The translations under genes were made by a program, and so were the position numbers. Shown in pieces: positions 25,301-39,000 of a stretch of DNA of 64,000 bases (the first letter of the stretch is position 1; every line of letters begins with the position of its first letter). The notes beneath the pieces are model-generated. The model ran no database searches, was not told the DNA's origin, and was given only the letters and a program-made list of their open reading frames with translations. The stretch is from Plasmodium malariae (Eukaryota; Apicomplexa; Aconoidasida; Haemosporida; Plasmodiidae). The stretch spans positions 186,001 through 250,000 of the forward strand of contig NC_041788.1 of NCBI RefSeq assembly GCF_900090045.1, written 5' to 3'.

Positions 25301-28300
25301 TAAAAAGAAGCTAATAAAAATTTTTAAGTTGATAAAAAAAGACAAAATGAAATTAATGCATAAATATTTTATTGAAATTTACGTATTGTGAAGAGGGGAT
25401 AGAAAAAACGTAAAAGCATATACATATAAAATATGTAGACAATATTAATATTATTATGCAAGATTAACATTGTTAAGATATACAGTATTTATCAGAAATT
25501 AATCAATATAATATATGTATAAAAGGGCATTTCAACGAATAAACATGCATAACTTTATCACTAGATAAAATGGGAAAATAAAATTTTCATTGAATCAATA
25601 AAAAACTGCTAATAATAATGATATTATTTATATTCATGCAAGAGTAATTCGTGAATTTTCACTTTTATAATAGGATAATTAAATTGTCATATATAATAAA
25701 ACCTCTAATTCAAATTATGTATTGTCATGGTTATACTTACACAATTTGGTATTAAAATAATTATAAATGGAATTATAATATAAAATCAAATAGGATTAAA
25801 TAATATTAACTAAAACTCAACAAAAATAGCGCATACCCTAAATTCAGAAAAACTGGATAAATATAATTTATGATATCTTGAATAATGTGACATATGAGGA
25901 GGAGTTCCTTATATAATATGATGCTAATCTATATTTATTTATAGAAATAAAACAGTATTCATAAAATTAAATCATATTTATCAAAAAAATATTTTCATTT
26001 TATTTTTCACGTATATTATAATTTAAGGCTGTTTTCACTGTTATAATATATGTATAATTATGAGCCATAATGTTAAATAATGTGTACTTTAAATTTACAT
26101 ATGTAACTGATTTTTTATAATAATATGTATAAGAGATCTTATATTGTGTATCCTTATATATTAAACATGAAAAAATTATAATATATTATATATCGTAATT
26201 GAATAAGATTAAATATGATTAATTTTACGTATATTTCAATTTTTTTGTTGTTCTAATTCATATATATATTGCAATTATATTATTGCATTTAATTTGAAAA
26301 AAATTTATACGTGAAATATTATATTTTAAAGTTAAATATTATTTTTTTAAATAAAAAAATTATACATTCATAGAACTATGAAAAAATATATAATATATCA
26401 TGTTGATATTAATTAATTTTTCATTACTTCAAATTATATGTGATAAATAAACTTCAGCATCATACAATATATTTCAATATATATTAAAGCAAAACAATGA
26501 AAAATAAAACAACAAAATAAATAAAATATTTTTATATAGTTATAAAACCCTAAGGAAAATATAATAATTAAATATTGTTACATGTATATTTTAAAACATA
26601 TATTTCCCTGTACTTTTAATATGCTTTTATGTATTTAAGAAAATATACTTTTCTTTTATACTGCCACATATAAACCCACTTTTATATGTTCTTTATGAAT
26701 TATGTTCTCCATATTTTATACATATTCAAATGCAACAATTTAAATATGAAATATCTTAAAAATAATAATAATATTTTATGTATATACCAATGTATATAGT
26801 TATGAATAAAAATATTTTTTAAAACAAATTATATATAATGTAAGAAATTAAAATAAAAAGAAAGTGAACAACAAAAAATTTGGATAATTTCAAATTCAAA
26901 ATTTTGAAATAAAAGAAACAAATTTCTTTTTTATGCATTGCATTGTTTAATCCTAGCTAAAAGAACTTAATTATTTAGGTGAAGTAATCAGTTACAAAAA
27001 TGTTTCATTAATATATATATTTTTTTAATTTAATAACTGTTTCGTATCTCTTATGTATTTCTTTCAGAAGAACAATTAAAATTATCAAGAATAAATTTAA
27101 ATTATAATAGATTAACCTAATCTGCTATACATACCTTTAAATGGTTCTGTCACTTTCTTTATTGATTTACACGTTATAAACTGTTATAAAATAAAAAATT
27201 CATATTTTTATTTTAAATCATAAAATAATAACTACTAATATTGTTAAAGGGTATTTTCACATAGTTATCAAATGCATAAAAAAAAATAAATAATAAAGAG
27301 CATCTTTTAAACTATTCATTACACTCTATCCCTATATATATACAAAAAATAATCCTGAGGCTTCAATATTTTTTCTATTATTTAATGTAATATATTATTC
27401 TATTTACATTAAATTATATTATTATTATTTTTTATAATTATGTTTTACTTTATTTAACTTTTCATAGACAATATATTATAATCATACATTTTCTAAGAAT
27501 ATTTTAATAATTTTGAATTTTTTGAATAAGTGAACAAATATTCATATATTAATTAATAAACATAAATATACTTTTTAATTAAAATTTACTTCATATTAAA
27601 TCATTATTACATAAAAGTAGTCATATGATTATATATAAGTATATGCATATATAATTAATTATTCTATTAAAAAGATATTTATTGGTATAATATATACCAT
27701 AAATAATGATTTTTTACGTAAATGATATGTATAAAACATTAAGAGGAATAATAATATTATAATGGCATGTAATTTGCACAACTATAACTATGGAGCACAA
27801 TTTTTATATTATTATATCAATTCTCATGATACAACATAGTAAATTTAAAAAAATATTAAAAAAATAAATATATCAGTATAATTGCTTATATCTAAAATAA
27901 AGCAAAATAATTAAACTATAAAAGGTATACATATTTTCATTACTATTAATGACATTTTTTATATATTATGTATGTTATGTAGATAAAGAGTTTAAAATGA
28001 GTCCTTTACATTAATACAGGTAATAGTATAATTAAAAATATATGTTTATAATAAAAAAAAAAGAAAAAAAATGTTCTCCATATATTAATCGGTGTTTTAT
28101 ACAATAATTTCTATTTTGTTAATTAATGTTACTTATATATAATTATATAATGTTATATATTTAGATTTTACTTTATAAGATGAATGTAAATTTTTCATAG
28201 AATTATATATTTATCATTTATTTAATAGTAAAATATAAAAAGAGCATATATACTTTTGTGATATATTTACATAATACAAAATAATATAGGAAACATATAA

Positions 28301-28492
28301 AATAAATATTAATGTATTAATTTATTTTGGTAGACCTTATGTAAATTCCCAAGTACTTGGCTATATTAAAATTCGTGTTAAATAATATATATTAATTTTA
28401 TAATTATGTTATTCATAAAAGTTACAAATTTGTATTTTTCATTCATATTATTATATATAACGAGATAAAGTAATAACATATATATATCCATT
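22311..28492. other. Long AT-rich stretch without an intact gene
   Basis: A weak fam 5' flank block lies at about 22600-22700. I see no intact gene in the remaining 6 kb. Two plus-strand open frames were considered: 23632-23817 (61 codons) and 25182-25391 (69 codons, Lys-rich). Neither has splice partners, a signal exon or recognisable motifs. The second has a Lys-rich composition and could be a decayed exon, but this is not supported. Confidence 0.5.
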
Positions 28493-31081
28493 ATGGAAAA
28501 ATGCTTATCCCTGGTAATATTAGTTGTTTTTAATTATGATTATATATATTCATAAATTATTTATTTATGATAAAAAAATGGATAACATAACTAATGCAAA
28601 AATTAATGATTAAATAATTCTTAATAATTCTTTGCAATCTAGGATTTAAGTGTTAAAGGTTTTGGGGCATTTGAGTTCTATTTTCAACCAGAATTTACAA
28701 CGATTCGATCACATGTACAAAAAGTAACTCGTAGCTTATATAATGAGGACAATAAAGAAACGTTTAGGAATACATGCCTAGAATTGGCTAGTTATCTAAT
28801 TAAGAATAAGACTCCATCCAGATACTATATGAAACAAAAAGAGAGGTGGGAAGGGGCATTAAAGGATTGGGTAAAATCTTTCTATAAGCCGCTATATAAC
28901 GAATTTGGCGGATGCTTTCCGATTTTAGAAGAAAAGGATAAAAATCTTTTAGAATTAAACTATGAAGCATTAAATTTCTGCGATGAAATGAAAAAAAAAA
29001 AGGCAGGAATACAATGTCTTACAGGAGAACATGCAATTTCAGATAGTTGTGATGAGACATGTTCAAATAAAATTTATGAATATAATGCATGGATTCAAAA
29101 TGAAAAGATGAAGTTTAATAAAAAGAAAACGCTCATTGAAAGTAATTGCAAAAAGATATTACCCAAATTTCCAACAAATAAATGCAATATACATAATCCT
29201 AAAACATTTAATGAACTTCCTATATGCACTGTTAAGCATGCACTTACAACTTCTCAACAGGATTCCCCAGAAAAAAAAACAAGTATCTCAGAAGGTGGTC
29301 AAACAATAGATAGCATTCCATCTGAACTTCAAGTTACAAAGGAACAAGGTTCGAACATTCCACATGGGAAACAAGAACAACTTGTTCAACAGGATCTTCA
29401 ACCTCAAACTGAGACACTATCGTCAACAGAAGCTTCAGGTACTCAAGGTGACACCAAGAAAATTCAGGATTCTCAAACTAAAAACGAACAAACATCAGGA
29501 GCTTCCGAGCACGAAGAAAAAAAATCATCATATGATTCTACATTTCCTTCAAAACCAGAAGCATCGGTAGATCCCCTTAGGATCGAAACAACTGCATCTA
29601 TTCCTGCATCTATTCCTGCCCCACTTTCACCTACTCCTTCTTTACCCCATATATCTTCAGGTAACATTAATGCTATTTATTTTGTTACGTTAAAAATAAC
29701 TACATAAATTAATTTACATATATATATGTATTCAAAAAGATATTGCAGGTCAAGTACTAAAAAAATCTAACAATTATATATCATCTATTTTAATAAGTAT
29801 ACTTACTATTATTATATTTTCTTTTTTTATTAAAGTAAAATAAAAATATAATCGTAAATATATAATAAGAATTTGATAATTCTAATAATTTATTTTACAA
29901 ACGGTTCGTTCATTTTTTCTTTGTAGTACGTATTAATAGGGATGTTTAAAAAAAAAAAAAAGATAAAAAGAAAACAAATGAAATTCCTTAGAATAAAAGT
30001 ACCTTCACGATTTGATAGAAAAAGTAAGTTTTTCACAGATGATCATCTAGAACACACAATATATGATGATGAAGAAATCATAAAAAAAATTAAAATAAAT
30101 GAACGTAAAAAAAAAGTAAACTTGTCGAAGCAAAAAAAAGACAGATCCAAAACCATAATAGAAGTACATATGGAAGTACTCGAAGAATGCAGAAATGCAG
30201 GATGGGAAAAAAATAAAGAAGAATTCTTAAAAATATTCATAGATAAGTTCACAAAAAATGAACATAATGCCTATCCTAATTTAACAAATGATGATTTAAT
30301 AACAGAAAATATTAAAAGTGGCAATGATATTACAAAACAAAATATTCTATGGAATAAATGGATAGAAAGACATAGATATATTTCTGAAAAATTGAAAAAA
30401 CAGTATTGGTTTAATAATTTAAAAAATGAATGGAAAAAAGAACTAGCCTGCATGCAAGAAATAGAAGAAATAAAAAAGAAATCTTCTAATGAAAAATACG
30501 AAATCTCAGTTATAGAAAGGGAAAAAGATCCATGGAAACAGTGGATATCAAAAAAGGGTATTCTTATAGAACAATATTTGGAACAGGACTTTTTTCAACG
30601 ATTCGAAGAGGATTTTCACAATATATCAGATGAATATGTTAATGAAGATACTAAAAATTATGTAACTCTAATAAATATAGAAGAACTCCAAAAAAAAGAA
30701 AATTATGAAGAATTATATAAATATATAAAAAAAAAATTATTAGCAAAGCTGTGTATTTTCGTGCTTTTGACTATATTAGAAGAATGTAAAAAAGAAGTGA
30801 ACTTTGAAAATAGAGAATCATATTTGGATAGTTGCATTAATGAATGGAAGATAGAAGAAAACGCAGATAAAAAACCAGAAATTACAGAAAACCTAATTAA
30901 AGTTAGCGACGATTTCCCAGAAAATAGATTAAGTAATAAAATTCACCATTATACGGAGGAGGACGACTTTAAAAGGCGTATGGAAGAATGGATAAGAGAA
31001 GACGATACATACGTAAATTCTATAGGTAAAGATGCAATAATAGATAAATACAATGAAATAGCAGAAAAATATTTTTTATAA
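28493..31081 (+). CDS. STP1: STP1 protein, four exons, intact
   Basis: Exons: 28493-28513 (7 codons, MEKCLSL), 28643-29660, 29749-29834 and 29927-31081 with TAA, giving about 759 residues. All borders are GT/AG and frames are continuous. The N-terminal part (to about residue 205) has ten Cys, at 4, 52, 98, 120, 132, 143, 147, 176, 188 and 202, and motifs such as FRNTCLELASYLI, a DWVKSFY segment and GGCFPI, typical of STP1/SURFIN-like extracellular domains. A Ser/Thr/Gln/Pro-rich variable spacer follows (about 205-345). Exon 3 supplies a single membrane helix (about 357-374). Exon 4 starts with a Lys-rich stop-transfer region, then a Trp-rich cytoplasmic part with VHMEVLEECRNAGWEKN, the tail signature of the family. 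STP1 proteins are thought to be exposed on infected cells or parasites; their exact role is unsettled. The spacer lacks long tandem repeats and the protein is short for the family, but nothing is missing. It lies on the strand opposite to the fam genes. Confidence 0.87.
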
Positions 31082-34000
31082 ATCCATAAGTTTACACTGA
31101 AAAAAATGTATTCTGATAATATTCAGTTGAAATTAGTTTATGACTATGAAAAATACTTTTTAAATTGTGTGACCTAGAAATCGAAATAATAAAAACAAGA
31201 ATGTGAAGTAACTAATAACATAAAGGATAATAAGAGTGTAATATGAGGAATAAAATACATTTATTTAAAAATTTTTCCAAATAGATATGATTATTTTTTC
31301 CTGTTAAAAAATCTATAAGAAAGTTATGTTAATAATTGGTTTAATAAAAATAGCCAAAAGTGAAGGCATATATATAAAAAAAAATTAATTTTTATATAAT
31401 AAATATTAATATAATCAAGAAAATTTAAGGACTTTTTCTTGTTTTATTACTTAATAACTAATTTTGTTCTGTGAAATTATATGAAAAGTTGAATTTATGA
31501 CTTACATTTTTAAAATATATATTATTACTGTATATATATATTAGATTATTATATAATATAATATTATGCGCTAGCATTTCACAATTGTTAATAATATATC
31601 TTGAATTTTTATTCATCATAAAATTATTTTTCATTTTATTTATATATGTATTATTTGTTAATGTTCTTTTTACCTTATTTAAACAATTATTTTGCTTAAA
31701 CATCTTCTATTTAACATAATATTCAAATGTTATTTTTTTATAAGAATATAATATTGTTCTAAAGACAACTTCATTTTTCTTATGTTAAATAATAACGATT
31801 TTAATTCGCCATGGAAAAAAAAAATTTTTACGCTTTTTTATAGTTTATTCTTCTTTCATATTAATATATAAAGTTACATCTTAAGTAGAAAAGCAATTAC
31901 TAAGTATATCTGGAGAAAATATTAATGAATTAGGTAGTAACATAAAATGCAGTATAACATATATGATATAAATTATTCTTCAATTAATATGTTATATTGG
32001 AGTAATAAACATATAATAAATAAATACATATTGAATATATATATAATACTCATAGATAATATCACAGTATTACATCTCTTATTCTAGGAATTTTATATTC
32101 ATATAAACAAAAAATAAAACATAGTTGTGTCCTCTTTGCAACTCCTTATTAGGTTCTGTAACTAATAAATTATATTTTCTAAAACGAAAGAGTAAAATAT
32201 TTTGGTGTATTTGGAGAACGTAAGCGTTACTGTAATATTAATTTTAACAGACACTTATACAAAATGTTATATATATAATGTGAATAATTATATACTTATA
32301 GAATAATATATGTACATATATAAATATATATATAATGATTTAATTAGTCGCAACAGTCGATAAAATAATAGTAGATTATTTATTCTTGCATAATACACTA
32401 CTATTTATCTGTAGTGTAATATTAAAAGAGGTAAAAAATAAACAATTAGAAAAGAAAAAATAGATATATGGACAATTATTATTTTATTTTTTATTTTTCT
32501 TATAAATTATTATTAAAGCTATGAAATTTATAATTAAATTTTTTCCTTTTCCTTTTCATTATTTTTGTTTTATTCATTTTTTTTTTTTTTTTTGATACAC
32601 ATTTTATAAATAACTTGAATTCAAAATGTTGAATAATTTTATATGTAATATATTTATAATAAATATAGCCTCTTCATATATAAATGTTACTTATATTAAT
32701 ATGCGATAACTAATATATTCCTTATAAATTAACTAACATTTGTAAAGTTATAACTATATGTCTTACATCTTCATATATTAAATAAAAAATATCTTATAGC
32801 CCTTTATAAAAACTTTTGAATATAAAGTGTTCTGATGATATTCATTTCAACACCACTTGAGTAATAATATATAAATATAACGCATTCTTATTATTGTTGC
32901 TAATTATTAATTTATTTGACATTTTTTTTTAATAATGATTCATAAAAAATTTTTACCACATTGCAGATACCTTCTATGTTTACTAATTTCTTTTTTTTAT
33001 ATTCAAAATATATAACGAATAGAAATAAGAATTAAGATAAAAAATTTTAGTGAATTCAATTTAATATAGTAATTCATATTTTATATATAAAAATCATGAA
33101 TATGCTAACTTTATTATTCCATGTTTCGTTCACATCAACTATTTATTATATAAGACACCAGTTTATAACCCGTGAATCACAACGTAAGTTTAGGCTCATT
33201 ATTTAGCATCAGTTCATTGTGCTGTAAACTTCTAACAAATATTGTACAGATATAAAAATATAAATATATTTTAAAAAATTAAAAACTTTATTGTGAGAAA
33301 ATTTCATTAAAATTTTTTAAGTATCATTCATTTTTAATGTTTTCAAAAAATAAAAAAACTTTATTCATAAATCAAAATGTACTAGTTCTTGTTAAAAAAG
33401 TTTCAAAATATTTATAGATTTTTAAATACAAATGTTATAAAGCCTTTATTATTAAATTTTATATATATATATGTGATATTTACATTAAATTTTTTTATGA
33501 ATGCCATTATATTTTAATGCACAAGAAATTACATTTATTCTAAAGTTAAAATCTTTTATATATTTAATAAATAAAAATAATAAAATAAGGAATTAACTTT
33601 ATAAATATCAAATTATACAAAATTACACGTCCAACTATATAAAAATAAAATTTTTTTTACTATGCAATTTTACATATATATAAAACGAAAAACATAAGCA
33701 TAGTAATGTATGATTCCCATGGACTCAATAATGATGTATAAGTAAATTTAATTTATTCATAATTGATTCTTTTATATTACAAAAATATTTAATAAATTTG
33801 AAATACAATTAAATCGCAATACATGGTATAATCGTCAAAAAGAATTTAAATTTTAATTGTATATTGTAATAATAATGTGTATAATTTTAACATTTATCTT
33901 CTTTCTTATATTTAATACTACGACACATTTTTAATTCTTCGTGGTTATAGAATTATTCCAATATATTTTAAAAAACCCCTTTATTATAATGTTATAATTA

Positions 34001-35101
34001 TTTTTTTAATAATTAAATGTAAATAGATAAAAATATATTGTTAAAATAAAGTAAAAGTTACAATTATTTGATTATATGTAATTATTTATATCATTTTTAA
34101 CATATATAAATTTTTAATTTATTATTATTTTTTTTTTTTTAAATTTTATAGTTCATTAAATTTTTTATTTTTGAATTAATTTTCATTTATTTTATTAAAT
34201 AAAATTTTGAATAAATTTTTAAATAGTGCATCATTTAAATTATTCCATTAATTTTCATACATTATATTTACTAAATTTTTTAATATTGAACGCAAATAAT
34301 GGCACATTTACATTGGTAAATTTTCTTTAAAATTTACTTAAATAAATGTAACAATTTATTTTATCATAATATAATAATAGGTATCTCAATTAAAAATACA
34401 ATATATCATATTAATCATAGGTTTGTAAGAATATTTTGGCATAAAATATATAATTATGTTAATATCGTATATGTTAATTGAATATTTTTATCATATTCTA
34501 CTTTATCATTAAATTATTTTATAGAAAAATATGTTCTTCAAATTATTATATTTACTTAAATTCTTTTAAAAAGTTTTGTACGTTCAAAGAATTTTTAACT
34601 ATTTTAAAAGTAACAGTAAAATTTGAATTATTTTTTTCAAAATCCAAGTTTCATATATTCTGTATAGTATATTTTTATTGATTTTCATTCTATTTTATAT
34701 CCAAAAAAACAAAATTATTTAATTATTATGGGTAGAAAATATACATAAAAAAATGTGAATTTCGTTAATTTTTTTACAGAATGAACTATTAAAATTGTTA
34801 TACAATAATTAAATATTTTTTAATGTTTTCTTGAAACATATTCTTTATAATTATTTTAATTAATAAAATTAACATACAAAAATTATTATAAATTTTTATT
34901 TAATCAATTTTTTCCTATTTTACATTTTAATATATATTATATTTATAATTAAAAATATGTGAGTACGAATTTAAAAATTTTTAACTGACATAAATTAATA
35001 AGGAAAATTTATAATATCGTTTCTATTTTATATTATCGAAAAAACTGTATTTCTAACATTATATTAAAACAAAGGTTTTAGCATCCATAAGTATATTCAA
35101 C
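31082..35101. other. AT-rich intergenic DNA, no gene seen
   Basis: This is the spacer between the STP1 gene and the exported-protein gene at 35102. Open frames at 31458-31703 (minus) and 34478-34681 (plus) are Asn/Tyr/Ile/Phe-rich translations of AT-rich DNA with no motif. A T-run lies at about 32579-32594. Confidence 0.55.
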
Positions 35102-36018
35102 ATGATGGTTCAACCAAATAAATTGTTTTTATTCACAAAAATTTTGTCAATTACCGCTTTAATATGGACTTGCCAGAAATCCTATAAGGTACCATTATTA
35201 TTTTATTCAATAATTTTTATACATCATGTATAATTTTACATTTTCACTTAAAAAATAATGTTTTATTTATATTGAAATACTTATTTCTTTTTTAAATAAT
35301 AAATTATTACACAAATTTTTAGATATCTACCTCAGTAAAATCATGCAGTGTGAAAATCATCTTAAATAATACATCAAATGTAAAGGTAGGTAGATTGTTA
35401 CACGGAGATACAGATGTGTTCTCTCAAAAAAGATACGATGCCTTGAAAGAAAAAGCAATTAAAATTGTAGATGAAAATGATTATGACTTTGAAAATAGAT
35501 TAAATACATTATCACAAAAAGATGAATTAAAAGAACATTTTAAATATAACGCGTATAATAAAAAAGTTAAAAAGCCATCTAATTCAATAAAATTTAAGGA
35601 TAATTCTGAATATACTCTTGATTCATTAATATATGATGACTATCATGAAACGGTTCATAAGGGATTAAAAGAATCTCTTCGAATGAAAAAATATAACTCA
35701 GAAAATACATATATATTACCAAAAATATATAATTTTTTGAAGAAATTAGATAAAAAATATGAAAGGGAAATAGTAAAATTATCGGATGCTTTATTTAAAA
35801 GACCAAACAAATATGGTTATAGAAAAAAGATAAGTTATAAAAATGTCATTAATGTCCTTAGTCCGCTTATAATATCCAGCGTTTTACTTACTCTAATTTT
35901 TACATTCTTTAATTATTCATATACTAATCCACCATTTTATTTTATATTTGTTTTAACAATATTTTATGTTAGCTATAAAGTAATAAAAAATGTGAAGATA
36001 TTTCATATTAACAAATAA
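35102..36018 (+). CDS. Plasmodium exported protein, RLLHGD type (Pv-fam-d-like)
   Basis: Two exons: 35102-35188 (29 codons, starting MMVQPNK) and 35323-36018 with TAA, giving about 260 residues. The donor is AAG/GTACCA and the acceptor TTTTAG/ATA, in phase 0. Exon 1 is a hydrophobic signal-anchor (FTKILSITALIWTCQKS). RLLHGD lies at residues 53-58, with R and L of the export motif in place but Gly fifth and Asp sixth. It is followed by RYDALKEKAIKIVDENDYDF. This RLLHGD...RYDALKEK combination recalls the P. vivax Pv-fam-d exported proteins, which I recall from memory. The body is charged and helical. Two membrane segments near the C-terminus (about 205-225 and 232-250) follow a basic KKISYKN stretch. 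Function is unknown. It is the only intact two-exon exported gene here on the plus strand. Confidence 0.72.
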
Positions 36019-39000
36019 AATAATTATAAAATATTTTCTGAACAACGATTTGATAATATTAAAGAATGATCCTTATAATACTTAAAAAAGAATTATTTTA
36101 TTATGTATACATCAAATATTATGTATTTAAGAATATATATAGTATCCTCTATTATGTGTGTTATATATAAATTATATTTAAACTTTTTTATAAAATGTTT
36201 CTATATTATTTCTCATAGTCCCCCTAATATAAGGAGGACATTTATGTTTTTATTTTATATTTTTATAATTAATTTAGTATATCTGATGTAATAAAATGTA
36301 AATTTTAAAATGATTAATTATTTTAATATATATCTGTATATGTATATTTAGAAAAATAGCTAATAATCTGTGTATTCTTTATTTCTCGAAAGTTAAGATT
36401 TCATTATATATTTTATTCATTTTGTAATTTATTTTATTGACTCTCAAAATTTCATATCTATTTAAGTGCATTATGTAAATTTTTAAATATATAAAGGCAT
36501 TAATTCTTATAATGGTACTCTTTAAATGATTATATTTTGTGAACATGTATAATTTCATGCTAAATATGAACTAGAATAATTTTATTGATAAACGTAGTAT
36601 ACCAGACAATAAAACGTTTTAATTAAATATGAATACTAAATTCATATTACTTATTACTCAAGAGAAACATTAGCTATGTGAAAATTTTAATGTTTTCTGA
36701 TGTTTTATAAGGAAAAAAGAACAAATAATATAAGAGGGAATTATATCCATTTTATTGTAAACTAGAATATTATTTCACTTTTATATATTAACCATTGTTA
36801 GTTGACCTAATTTTTTTTTTCTTTTCCTTTTTTACGTAGTTTATTATTATATTAAAATAGTAATTTTTTATTTTGGTTATTTTGTTAAATCTTAAAATCT
36901 ATTTTCTTACATTTTCGTGTGTTACCTTAAATATATAATATTAATATATAATAAAATTAATAGCATGACATGCATATTTTTTTTGAGTTTCATACATTAC
37001 ATTTTATTTATAATAATAATAACTTTCTTTTCTTGAATATGTCATTCTAATTATATTGATATTTGTTATTTTTTTCCGTCAAACAACATATGAAAAATCT
37101 ATAGCATACTACATTACTTAAATAATTATGTTCAAGTTTAAATAATACATAAAAAATAACTTTCACTATTTTCACATATGGTGCATATATTAGCACAACA
37201 ACAGTCTGCAAAAAAAAAAAATTTTCACAGCAAAAACATAATTTATCATCTATATGAATACCATCTTCAAATTTTATATATAAAAAATGCAAACATAAAT
37301 TTTCCTAAAGTTCTTTCTAATAGTAAAAGAAAAAAAAAAAAAAAAATATACATTATAACCAGGTATAATAATAACGTATAAGTAACTATGAATTTAAAAT
37401 ATTATAATAATTAACTATAATTCCTTAAAATATGTGCGTAACATATATTATAACAAAGTTTGCAATTTAAAAGAACAGTTTTACTATAGAAAATCCTTAA
37501 TTTGCGAAAGACAATTCTAAAAATATAATTTATATAATACAATTAAATTAAATAATAATTTTAACGTTAAAAGGTTACTATAAATGAAATAATTATTTTA
37601 TTATAATGCATAATAGTGAATTTTTTTGTAAAATATGAAAATTACACATTCTTAATTTAAAATACATTACATTAAAGAAGTCATTAGTATCCTTTGTATA
37701 AATATTTAATTAAATATAAAGTAATATAGGATGTTACCTTTATCTTATAAAATTTAATACATGCAAATTATATATGTAATAATTTGTTAATAATATTAAC
37801 ATTATATATTTGTTTTATTATTATGAATTTTTTTTTTTTATAAAATATATAATTTTCTATGTTAGGAAACATAGCTATTTATTTATTTGTTTTTATGTTA
37901 TTTATTTACTATAATTTTGATGTACTATATAAAGTAAACATTTTTTTTTTATTTTTCATGTAATATGTTTTTTTGAAAATATAAAATATAATATTATCCT
38001 AAATTTAAAACGCTTTAAATTAGTATATGATTTTCACAGATCATTTCCATAGATCTAAGTTATTAACAAATGAGTATAATGTGTAAATTATTTTTACTGT
38101 ATTCTTAATAAAATAATTAAAAAAAGCATTTTACATCTCATATTAATATATTATAATAATTGCATAATCAGTATAATTATAAATAGTATTACATTACATA
38201 ATTATTATTAGGATGTAAAAAAATATATTAGTGCAATGTACATGTTATAGGTTTCGTAATTTTGCCTCGAATTCATAAAATGTATAAGGAAGAAAATTTC
38301 TTTATATAAGAATATTCAGTTAGACCATTTTCTTCCGAGGTTTTATGAATAATATTCCTAAATCCTAAATAGAATTTAAATAGTTATTTAATTTCTCTAA
38401 TAATTTACGTTCATTTATACATATATATGGTACTAAAATATATATTATACAATTTAATATAAGTAACTACCATGTTGCCATGTATAAATATATTATACGT
38501 TTAAATTTCTTAAATTTTTATAAATGTATTTAAATATCTTTTATAAAAATAAACATATAAATGACATTAAAATCATATATATTTTTACATATGTACATTT
38601 ATCTACTATCATATAATGTCCTATTAAAAATGATATACATAGGAACTTTAAACGTTTATCCTATTTTTTGTTAAAAATGTGATAAGTAAATTAGTTCTGT
38701 TGCAAACAACAATTTTTATTTATAATATATCTCCATATAAAATACATATATTATATATATAATATTAAAAATCCTAATAGCATACTGTGACATATAATAT
38801 TAACTAAAAGGAGAAATAATATTAATTTTATTTTATTTAAAACTTTATTATTATGAACATAAATTTTCCAATTAGTACTTACACACATTTTTTTGTTTCA
38901 CCTTTTATAGCACATATACCCGTTCATTAATGATTAAAAAATATATAAATTATAATACCCAAGAAATTAGACTATAAATATTCATAATTCCCATATCTCC

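Noticed and set aside
25182..25391. Lys-rich 69-codon plus-strand frame
   Set aside because: No signal exon, acceptor-donor pair or family motif; Lys/Ile/Tyr richness is the default of AT-rich DNA.
29364..30453. Other-frame open frames inside the STP1 gene
   Set aside because: They overlap supported STP1 exons 2 and 4 and show no family motif.
31458..31703. Asn-rich 81-codon minus-strand frame downstream of STP1
   Set aside because: Composition matches random AT-rich translation, and no partner exon or motif is visible.
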